DNA of 5,409 nt, taken from the NCBI GenBank assembly GCA_019310865.1, contig JAFDDL010000292.1, positions 1 to 5,409 of the forward strand, in the 5' to 3' direction. This DNA comes from Deltaproteobacteria bacterium. Lineage in GTDB: Bacteria; Desulfobacterota; Desulfobacteria; Desulfobacterales; JAFDDL01. The position numbers and the translations under genes were made by a program. This document shows positions 1-5,409 of this stretch, in pieces. The notes under the pieces are model-generated. The model was not told the origin of the DNA and made no database searches. It worked only from the letters and a program-made list of their open reading frames with translations. The first letter of the stretch is position 1; the number at the start of each line of letters is the position of its first letter.

Positions 1-769
1 GGAGCACCAGGGTGATGACGAACGCCATGGCAAAAAATCCGGCAATGGCTTTGGTGCCGTTGATCATATTGCCCAACAGTTTGGCAACACCGATAATATA
101 GACATTGAAGCCCTTGGCCTCGAATTTGATCCGGATGTCATCGAGTTTATCAGAAAAGTCCCGGTAATCTAGGGCTTTCCCGGTTTCCGGATTGATCTCC
201 AGAAGGGGCGCCAGGATAATGGCTGACTTGAAATCGTTGGCCACCAAGCGGCCGATGGTGCCCGAGCGCATGATGTTGTTTTTGACCTGTTCTACGGAGG
301 CCTGGGTGCCATCGTACGAATCGGGGATTACCAACCCACCGTCAAAACCACCTTCCGTAACGGCACGCCATTGAACATTTTTGGTCCACAGTGATTTTAA
401 ACCCACACGGTCGACGCCCGGTAGAAAGAACACCGCATCGGTTACTTCTTTCAGGATCTTAATATACTCGTCGTTGAAAATGTCGCCGTCTTTGGCCTCC
501 ACGGCAAGCCGGACGATGTTTCCGCCCTGAACATCGGTTCGATTCGCAAGGAAGTTCTGGATGTACGGATGCTTCAGGGGCACCATTTTCTCGAATCCGG
601 CCTGGGGCCGGATTTCGGTCGCGAAATAACCCAGGAATAGGGTAATCGCCAACATCACCATCAGGCATAGTTTCCGGTGGCCAAAGAATAGACGCGCGAG
701 AAATGGATGGCCTTCCTGACGGCTCGCATTTGCCGATTGATTATTTGCCGATATTGTTGAATTATCCAT
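1..769 (-). CDS. RND/MMPL-family transporter, N-terminal part (cut by the window edge)
   Basis: The reading frame stays open from the start at 769 to the left edge, giving 256 residues of a protein family that is usually about 750-900 long. After a polar N-terminus there is a hydrophobic segment at about residues 34-51 (first membrane helix). Then comes the stretch RPQAGFEKMVPLKHPYIQNF (54-73), typical of the hydrophobe/amphiphile-type RND exporters (COG1033/MMPL), a periplasmic loop domain to about 235, and the beginning of the second helix (about 240-256, IAGFFAMAFVITLVL). The proton-relay residues in later helices lie outside the window. I chose ATG 769 because GGAAG (778-782) stands 8 nt before it; ATG 775 would leave only 2 nt and ATG 784 overlaps the site. 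It is the last visible gene of the set and is inferred to be the energised inner-membrane permease. The family is clear; the substrate is unknown. Confidence 0.9.
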   Translation of the reverse strand, partial: MDNSTISANNQSANASRQEGHPFLARLFFGHRKLCLMVMLAITLFLGYFATEIRPQAGFEKMVPLKHPYIQNFLANRTDVQGGNIVRLAVEAKDGDIFNDEYIKILKEVTDAVFFLPGVDRVGLKSLWTKNVQWRAVTEGGFDGGLVIPDSYDGTQASVEQVKNNIMRSGTIGRLVANDFKSAIILAPLLEINPETGKALDYRDFSDKLDDIRIKFEAKGFNVYIIGVAKLLGNMINGTKAIAGFFAMAFVITLVL

Positions 770-777
770 ATTCATTA

Positions 778-782
778 CTTCC
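778..782 (-). promoter_or_regulatory. Ribosome binding site of the RND/MMPL gene
   Basis: GGAAG on the minus strand lies 8 nt before ATG 769. It is a weaker match to the 16S 3' end than the sites of the three upstream genes. It decides between three in-frame ATGs (784, 775, 769) in favour of 769. Confidence 0.6.
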
Positions 783-802
783 ATTTGTTCGCTGAAGTTT
801 TA

Positions 803-827
803 AAAGAAAAGTCTGTCCAAAGAAAAG
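803..827. repeat. Short direct repeat in the leader of the RND gene
   Basis: AAAGAAAAG occurs twice on the plus strand (803-811 and 819-827), separated by 7 nt, so the copies are 16 nt apart. It lies in the 89-nt gap between the propeller gene and the RND gene, together with a 10-bp palindrome ATTTCGAAAT at 844-853. I see no convincing promoter or T-tract terminator in the gap. The repeat may be only low-complexity purine sequence. Confidence 0.4.
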
Positions 828-858
828 GTTCAATTCTGATCGTATTTCGAAATTAGAA

Positions 859-2001
859 TCAGGGGTTGATGCCAAGACGCTCCAGGCCCCTCATCCCCAC
901 CACAAGTATCTTTCCGTTTCCGGTCGGAACCACAGATGACAGGATGCTCCGATCACGGCGTGGTATGACCCGGCACGATTCGGCATTGCTGCTGCACACC
1001 AGCAGGGTGCCGTTCTGACCCACAAACACAAGCCTTTTATCCGGTAAGGACAACCCGCCATAGAGGCTCGCCTCCACGTTGTGTACTACCCGTTGCCATG
1101 TGTTTCCCAAATCATTGCTCCGAAAGGTGTTTCCTTTCAGGCCGAAAACAAATACCTGCCCGTCAACGTCGGTCCCGAAAACACCGAAGAGCCCGCCGGT
1201 GTATGGAGATTCAAGATGTTGCCAGGTATCCCCGCCATCGTTGGACCGGAAGATGTTGCCTTCCTCCCCGACCACGAATATGGCGCCGTTCTTCACGCCT
1301 GTAACCGCATAGAGGTGCAGGGAATCGGGGTTGTCCACCTTTGTGGCATAATCCTCCCAGGTTTTTCCCCCGTCACGGGTATGAAAGAAGTATCCGAAAC
1401 CACCCACCGCAAAGCCTTCCTGGTCGTTTTTAAACCAGATGTCCATGATGGGTTTGGACGGGCCGATTTCAATATCGCGCTGGGCCTCCTCAAGTCGCCA
1501 GTTGGCCATTTCCAACTGATAGGCGATATCCTCGCTGTCACGGCTCTCCGCAGCTTTGGCCGCAAAACGTTCCACATCTCTCTTTGCCGCCGCCAGAACG
1601 ATTTCGGATGCGGTTGCGCCGTCCAGTTGCTTTTGCCAGGTTTTGCCGCCGTCCTCGGTGTGGAGCATCACGCCATCGTGGCCGGATACCCAGCCCTTTT
1701 GGGGCGTCGAAAAATGGATTGCAGTGAGGTTCACCCGGACAGGGACCTGGGCTTGCGTCCAGGTGTGTCCATCATCCTCGGAGAAGATTATCTGGCCCTG
1801 TTCTCCCACCGCCACCAGGCGCTCTCCGGCCTGGGCAGCATCCGTCAAAAGACTTTTATGTGCCTTATCTGTCTTCATGGCCGGCATGCCAAGCCTGTCG
1901 TCCAGCGCCATGGCCGATTGTCCGGTAAACCAGCCCCAATTGAGAATAACCAGCAGCGCGATTAACACATTAAAGCGGGAACGTTGTTGAAAAGTTTTCA
2001 T
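859..2001 (-). CDS. Secreted Ycf48/HCF136-like BNR-repeat beta-propeller protein
   Basis: 380 residues. A Sec signal peptide (hydrophobic core about 12-27) probably ends at the AMA motif, cleaving after Ala32, so the protein is periplasmic or surface-exposed. Five Asp-box motifs of the S/T-x-D-x-G-x-T-W type are visible at residues 74-81, 115-122, 208-215, 253-260 and 295-302. These are the hallmark of BNR/Ycf48 propeller blades. The last blades are degenerate, with Cys336 and Cys343 in the place of a further Asp box. Between boxes 2 and 3 lies a charged, Ala/Glu-rich segment (about 130-182) that looks helical. Ycf48 itself assists photosystem II assembly, but nothing photosynthetic is seen here. 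In this setting a scaffold or assembly role for the neighbouring RND transporter is inferred. The start at 2001 has AAGGA 6 nt upstream. The family is sure, the function is not. Confidence 0.92.
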   Translation of the reverse strand: MKTFQQRSRFNVLIALLVILNWGWFTGQSAMALDDRLGMPAMKTDKAHKSLLTDAAQAGERLVAVGEQGQIIFSEDDGHTWTQAQVPVRVNLTAIHFSTPQKGWVSGHDGVMLHTEDGGKTWQKQLDGATASEIVLAAAKRDVERFAAKAAESRDSEDIAYQLEMANWRLEEAQRDIEIGPSKPIMDIWFKNDQEGFAVGGFGYFFHTRDGGKTWEDYATKVDNPDSLHLYAVTGVKNGAIFVVGEEGNIFRSNDGGDTWQHLESPYTGGLFGVFGTDVDGQVFVFGLKGNTFRSNDLGNTWQRVVHNVEASLYGGLSLPDKRLVFVGQNGTLLVCSSNAESCRVIPRRDRSILSSVVPTGNGKILVVGMRGLERLGINP

Positions 2002-2007
2002 CGTAAA

Positions 2008-2012
2008 TCCTT
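2008..2012 (-). promoter_or_regulatory. Ribosome binding site of the propeller gene
   Basis: AAGGA on the minus strand, 6 nt before ATG 2001. It lies only 5 nt downstream of the 19-bp palindrome at 2018-2036, so a protein bound to that palindrome could also affect expression from this start. Confidence 0.7.
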
Positions 2013-2017
2013 ACATC

Positions 2018-2036
2018 AGTTAATGATTCATTAACT
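2018..2036. promoter_or_regulatory. 19-bp palindrome, candidate operator
   Basis: AGTTAATGATTCATTAACT has two perfect 9-bp arms around a single central T. It lies in the gap ahead of the propeller gene, right upstream of its ribosome site. Odd-length AT-rich palindromes of this size are typical of sites for dimeric regulators. It does not match the Fur consensus: the TAATGA half-sites are alike, but the spacing is 2 nt shorter. I cannot name the regulator, and no clear -10/-35 pair is visible beside it. Confidence 0.5.
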
Positions 2037-2071
2037 TGAAATTCCGTTACATATTCCCTGCTTTGTTTGGT

Positions 2072-2110
2072 TCTGGGTAAGCAACCGTTGAAGATGTTTG
2101 CTTACCCAGA
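2072..2110 (-). repeat. 13-bp inverted repeat (RNA hairpin) after the DUF1329 gene
   Basis: TCTGGGTAAGCAA (2072-2084) and TTGCTTACCCAGA (2098-2110) are perfect reverse complements around a 13-nt loop. In the direction of transcription the stem begins 9 nt after the DUF1329 stop codon. No T-run follows on either strand, so it is not a standard intrinsic terminator. It is better read as a transcript 3'-end stabiliser, a processing site, or a partial attenuator between the first two and the last two genes. Confidence 0.75.
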
Positions 2111-2119
2111 CCATAACAT

Positions 2120-3487
2120 CTACCTGATGCCGGAGCGACGCAGAGACGATGAATTGAAATGTGAGTCTTTGGGTACCTTCAAGTGAAACTCGTATGTTTT
2201 GGGTTCTTCGTTCAGCATGGGCACCACGTTGTATCGTCTCGACATGAGATCGTGGTGGACTTCCGTTGTCTTGAACAGTGTGGGTACATCCCAGTAGAGC
2301 ACCAGGTAACTGATGGCGCATCGCCAGAGGGTGCCCTTTTCATCGTAGCGATCATTTACAGCGATGGCCCAGCTGTCTTCATCCAGATATTTGACGCGCC
2401 GGGAATAGACGTGTCGTTTACCCTCCTTGAGGTTGGCTTCCAACACCCAAACCCTGTGAAGTTCGTATCGGCATAGATCCGGATTAATGTGGAACGGTTT
2501 AACAATATCATCGTATGTATATTCCGGGAGAGCAAGCTTGAAATTATTATAAGGAATGATGATTTCCTTTTTCCCCACGAGTTTCCATTCATATCGATCC
2601 GGGGCGCCCATGAACATGTCGTAATCGTCCATGGTTCGCATCCCCTGGCCGCTTGGAAGCGGGGTGTCGTAAGCAAGCACCGGTGCGCGACGAACACGGC
2701 GCTGGCCTGCGAAATAGCGCCATGCGTTCCGTGGGCTTTTCACCGGATTGATGTAATCATGAAGAAGAAACTGGTCACCTGCGATTCTCGGCGGTGCGGT
2801 TTGAAGCACCTTGGTAATCACATTCATGTCGGAGCCTGTTTTGGCAGGATCATAAAAAGGGAAGTAACGTTCCAGCAACACGGTTTCGTCTACATACTTT
2901 CCGTTAAGATCCGGCGTTGCCTGCAGACCGTGTGACCGTCTATAAACCCCCCGGAACCGAAGCATGTGATTCCATATACCTTCCGTCCCGGATTTGGGGA
3001 TGGGAAAGGGGACACCGGCGGCGGCGTTTCCAATGGCGTTTCCATTTTCCGTCAGCTCGCAGTTCAGCGCATTCTGATAGGTGTTTTCCACATACCAATC
3101 CGGGTAAATTGCCGTGCGGCGAGTTTGGTATACGGGCATCTTGAATGTTTCCGGATAGGCCTTGAACATGGCCTTCAGTCCATCCGTCAGTTTGTCTGCA
3201 TATTGATCAACGTTTTGGGCCGTGATGACATACAGCGGTTTGTCTTCGGGAAACGGATCCGGCTGGTGATAGCCCGGGCCTTTGTAACCGGCCGGCACCG
3301 GTACGCCTTTGCCGGTCCATGCGGGAATGGAGCCGTCGGCGTTGCCGGCCTTTTCAGCCCCCATGGGGGTCAGTTCGGTTTTGAGTTTTGCTGCCTCATC
3401 GGCACTCACTTTCGCCAGGACCGTCGATGATCCCAAGGTGAGGAAAGCGGCCAGGATAAAAACGATCATCATTTTTGTTTTAAACAT
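2120..3487 (-). CDS. Periplasmic DUF1329 family protein
   Basis: 455 residues, full length for the family. A Sec signal peptide ends in VLA (cleavage after Ala25). Family landmarks follow in order: LTPMGAEKAGNADGSIPAWT (39-58), GVPFPIPKSGTEGIWNH (158-174), WRYFAGQRRVRRAP (256-269), DDYDMFMGAPDRYEWKLVGK (287-306), and RYELHRVWVLEANL (340-353) followed by the YLDEDSW segment (367-373). The C-terminus SSSLRRSGIR also fits an intact protein. The biochemical role is unknown. I recall the family as being grouped with LolA/LolB-like folds that carry lipids across the periplasm, which would fit a shuttle between an RND pump and an outer-membrane barrel; that is inference. I chose ATG 3487 over GTG 3490 because AAAGGAG stands 6 nt before the ATG. 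The gene begins 45 nt after DUF1302 and is almost certainly co-transcribed with it. Confidence 0.93.
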   Translation of the reverse strand: MFKTKMMIVFILAAFLTLGSSTVLAKVSADEAAKLKTELTPMGAEKAGNADGSIPAWTGKGVPVPAGYKGPGYHQPDPFPEDKPLYVITAQNVDQYADKLTDGLKAMFKAYPETFKMPVYQTRRTAIYPDWYVENTYQNALNCELTENGNAIGNAAAGVPFPIPKSGTEGIWNHMLRFRGVYRRSHGLQATPDLNGKYVDETVLLERYFPFYDPAKTGSDMNVITKVLQTAPPRIAGDQFLLHDYINPVKSPRNAWRYFAGQRRVRRAPVLAYDTPLPSGQGMRTMDDYDMFMGAPDRYEWKLVGKKEIIIPYNNFKLALPEYTYDDIVKPFHINPDLCRYELHRVWVLEANLKEGKRHVYSRRVKYLDEDSWAIAVNDRYDEKGTLWRCAISYLVLYWDVPTLFKTTEVHHDLMSRRYNVVPMLNEEPKTYEFHLKVPKDSHFNSSSLRRSGIR

Positions 3488-3493
3488 CACAAA

Positions 3494-3500
3494 CTCCTTT
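3494..3500 (-). promoter_or_regulatory. Ribosome binding site of the DUF1329 gene
   Basis: AAAGGAG on the minus strand, 6 nt before ATG 3487. The in-frame GTG at 3490 would be only 3 nt away, so the ATG is preferred, which shortens the longest reading frame by one residue. Confidence 0.8.
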
Positions 3501-3532
3501 TTCTATGTTTTTCTTCTGATTGTAGTAAGCCC

Positions 3533-5383
3533 TTACATTCTCCATTTCAGCGAGAACGTCACATTGTCCTTATCACCGATGACGTTGTCGGTGTCATTGC
3601 CGAAAAAGGCGTTGTACCCAATACCCAACGTCAAGTTCTGCAGGTATGTGAAGTCGAACTTGATGCCTGCTGATTTCGCATTCCGAGAAAAACTGGTGGC
3701 CGGAATGGGTGACAAGCCGATGTCGTGGTTGAAACTCAAGGTAACTTTCAATTCCGTGCCGGAAAGGGCAGGCACCATCTTTTCAATCGATCGAAAATAA
3801 TCCAGAGAGAGCTTCGCTTTGTATCCATAGGACCACTGGGTTCCCAAGTCATTCGGATCTCCTGTGAAACCTGACCGTTGAGATTTTTCATTCCCCCTGA
3901 AAAACTCACCGTCCTCCAGATCCGGCGTGTAGACTGCTCCGACTTCGCAGATAAAGGAGATTTCGTCGGCAATTTTCCGGAACGGGAGCCTCTGGTTGAA
4001 GGTGATCCCACCGACCCAGATGTCTTCGAGGGTGGACAGGTGATAAATCCCTGACCCGCCTGTAGCACGATCCATGATTGCGATCGGGAGCCCGACATTA
4101 TCACCGGTGGTTTGGACAGGAATGTCGTGGTGATAGGCGAGCTCCATGCTCACGGCGGTCTCGGTCCAGGGGAGAACCGTGTTGAAACTAGCCGCAATCA
4201 GTTGAACATTCTCGATGTATTCAAAGCTGTAGCCGGACAGGTCAAACGCATCCGCGACCAGAAGCCCATTGGGAAGTGCAGGGCTGCCGATGGTCGAATG
4301 AGGATCGGGAGAGCCTTGGAGGCCATAGATCACGACATCCGGCAGCTTCCGGTGATAGTTGATGAAGTAGAGGCCGAAGTCAGTGGATCCTAATGCCTCG
4401 CAAACGTAATTCAGCGCGAAACCGAACTGGCCCGAATCACTGGGGGCATCGTTTCTTCCCACATGGTCAAGGACACCATACCAGGGAAAACCGCCGCCGG
4501 CTCCGCCGGGGCCCACAAAAACACTCGTTGACGGCTCACCGATCCAATCGTTCCCGGCCAGATATGATCCGATGGGTGGGGGGACTGTTTTTTCCCAGTC
4601 AAACTGGTAATAGGCCTGCAAGGAAAGGCTGGGCGTCAGCTCAATGCCTGCCGAGACCTGGTTCGTGGGTAGGATAAGTTCCTTGATCTCGGTGCCGGGA
4701 AGCGGCGCCTTGGATGCATCCAGGGGGTTGATCGCCGACATGATGCCGTGGAGGATGAACGCGCTCTCTCCCCAGTTGACCACATGCCAGCCGAGTTTTA
4801 CTGAAAAGGGGTGGTCCGTTCCCTGAAAAAGTCCGGCAAACACGAAGGCGTCGAGCTTGTCAAAGTCTTGTCCCAGGCGCCCTTCCATTTTGTCGGAAAA
4901 CGCGTCGTTTTTGCCCAAAGGGCCGCCGTATTGGGGATGGATATTATTTGACAGGGGCTTGTCATGATCGTTACTTGCGCCCTGGATGATCGGATCCCAG
5001 AGGGCATAACCCCGTCCGAAAAATCCGATCACGCCATCTTCAAGGTCACGCTTTAGCTCCAATTCGCCAAGGGCCTTGAACTGACTTGACACAATGCCGG
5101 TGTCAAAGTTCCGGTTGGCGTCATCCTTGTTCATGTGGTTCCATCCCTGGGCGCTCTTGTCCGGGTCTTCCACTCGGAACATGGCCCCATAGGTCAAGGT
5201 AAGGTCAAAACCGCCGTAAATTCCTTCTCCCATGTCACCAATCTTGAATGCATGGCTCGGACTGGAAAGCGAACCACAGAGCAGCAGTGTAATTGCAAAA
5301 ACGAACGCCGGCCCTTTGAAAATGTGCCGAAAACTTCCCGGCGTGTTCCGGCGAGTGGATTGTTTACCAAATAAGTTACGCAT
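3533..5383 (-). CDS. DUF1302 family protein, probable outer-membrane beta-barrel
   Basis: 616 residues. A signal peptide with an unusually long basic n-region (about 23 residues) and a core at about 25-39 ends in SHA, cleaving after Ala45. The most diagnostic DUF1302 block is around 201-243: VVNWGESAFI, INPLDASKAPLPGTEIKE, then ILPTNQVSAG, followed by SLQAYYQFDWEKTVPPPIGS (254-273). The rest alternates polar and hydrophobic residues with many aromatics, as in barrel strands. The last strand NVTFSLKWRM keeps this pattern but ends in Met, not the usual Phe/Trp. A Gly/Pro-rich loop sits at 291-300. The protein is probably a pore or channel in the outer membrane; its substrate is unknown. GTG 5389 is in frame but overlaps the Shine-Dalgarno sequence, so ATG 5383 is the start. 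It is the first gene of the visible set, and its promoter lies beyond the right edge. Confidence 0.93.
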   Translation of the reverse strand: MRNLFGKQSTRRNTPGSFRHIFKGPAFVFAITLLLCGSLSSPSHAFKIGDMGEGIYGGFDLTLTYGAMFRVEDPDKSAQGWNHMNKDDANRNFDTGIVSSQFKALGELELKRDLEDGVIGFFGRGYALWDPIIQGASNDHDKPLSNNIHPQYGGPLGKNDAFSDKMEGRLGQDFDKLDAFVFAGLFQGTDHPFSVKLGWHVVNWGESAFILHGIMSAINPLDASKAPLPGTEIKELILPTNQVSAGIELTPSLSLQAYYQFDWEKTVPPPIGSYLAGNDWIGEPSTSVFVGPGGAGGGFPWYGVLDHVGRNDAPSDSGQFGFALNYVCEALGSTDFGLYFINYHRKLPDVVIYGLQGSPDPHSTIGSPALPNGLLVADAFDLSGYSFEYIENVQLIAASFNTVLPWTETAVSMELAYHHDIPVQTTGDNVGLPIAIMDRATGGSGIYHLSTLEDIWVGGITFNQRLPFRKIADEISFICEVGAVYTPDLEDGEFFRGNEKSQRSGFTGDPNDLGTQWSYGYKAKLSLDYFRSIEKMVPALSGTELKVTLSFNHDIGLSPIPATSFSRNAKSAGIKFDFTYLQNLTLGIGYNAFFGNDTDNVIGDKDNVTFSLKWRM

Positions 5384-5394
5384 GATCACCTCCT
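5384..5394 (-). promoter_or_regulatory. Extended Shine-Dalgarno sequence of the DUF1302 gene
   Basis: AGGAGGTGATC on the minus strand pairs without mismatch to the 11 nt GATCACCTCCT of the 16S rRNA 3' end and runs directly into ATG 5383 (5 nt between AGGAGG and ATG). This indicates strong translation initiation, and it rules out the overlapping GTG at 5389 as the start. Confidence 0.85.
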
Positions 5395-5409
5395 GATTAA
5401 AAGTAAAAA

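Noticed and set aside
459..668. Minus-strand 69-codon frame near the left edge
   Set aside because: It overlaps the RND/MMPL gene in another frame. The edge-truncated RND frame carries the family motifs, while this one has no plausible protein character.
1081..1965. Long 294-codon reading frame on the plus strand, opposite the propeller gene
   Set aside because: It lies wholly inside a well-supported gene with five Asp boxes and a signal peptide. It has no recognisable domain and no good ribosome site, and it is best explained as an antisense shadow of the codon composition.
859..2001. Photosystem II assembly gene implying a phototroph
   Set aside because: Ycf48-like propellers are widespread in non-photosynthetic bacteria. 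The neighbours here are envelope transport families and no photosynthesis gene is visible.
2018..2036. Fur box
   Set aside because: The TAATGA half-sites are similar, but the centre is 2 nt shorter than in the 19-bp Fur consensus, and the outer bases do not match.
2072..2110. Intrinsic terminator at the 13-bp inverted repeat
   Set aside because: No T-rich tract follows the stem on either strand, so a complete Rho-independent terminator is not supported.
4112..4826. Several plus-strand frames of 60-94 codons opposite the DUF1302 gene
   Set aside because: They overlap a conserved family gene, lack ribosome sites and domain features, and are shadows.
5387..5389. GTG start codon for the DUF1302 gene giving a 618-residue product
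   Set aside because: This GTG overlaps the Shine-Dalgarno sequence, whereas ATG 5383 has proper spacing.
5384..5394. GATCACCTCCT on the plus strand, identical to the 16S rRNA 3' end
   Set aside because: Only 11 nt match and the surrounding sequence is not rRNA. It is the complement of a strong Shine-Dalgarno sequence placed correctly before ATG 5383.

Overview
The window holds four genes, all on the minus strand and reading from right to left. They encode an outer-membrane-barrel-like DUF1302 protein, a periplasmic DUF1329 protein, a Ycf48/BNR-type beta-propeller, and the N-terminal third of an RND/MMPL-family transporter that runs off the left edge. Three have clear Sec signal peptides and the fourth begins with an RND-type membrane anchor, so the whole set is directed to the cell envelope of a Gram-negative (diderm) bacterium. 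The moderate GC content, the codon use and the protein sequences fit a deltaproteobacterium (Desulfobacterota-like). That assignment is an impression, not a computed result, and the same families also occur in gamma- and betaproteobacteria.

Layout in order of transcription: 5383-3533 is DUF1302, behind an 11-nt Shine-Dalgarno match. After 45 nt comes DUF1329 (3487-2120). A 118-nt gap follows, holding a 13-bp inverted repeat just after the DUF1329 stop and a 19-bp near-perfect palindrome just ahead of the next ribosome site. Then come the Ycf48-like propeller (2001-861, stop at 859) and an 89-nt gap with short repeats. Last is the RND/MMPL gene (769 to beyond 1). The promoter of the set is not visible, because only 20 nt precede the first ribosome site region. 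There is no gene-free stretch over 300 bases, and no RNA gene, insertion sequence or CRISPR array was seen.

Together the genes look like one trans-envelope apparatus: an inner-membrane RND pump-like permease, a soluble propeller, a DUF1329 protein possibly of the LolA/LolB-like lipid-binding type, and an outer-membrane barrel. DUF1302, DUF1329, Ycf48-like and RND genes are known to sit together in many Proteobacteria, often near lipid, steroid or aromatic metabolism. The substrate and direction of transport cannot be read from this window. The most useful unexplained signals are the two inverted repeats in the 2002-2119 gap, which may separate expression of the first two genes from the last two, and a charged helical insertion inside the propeller.
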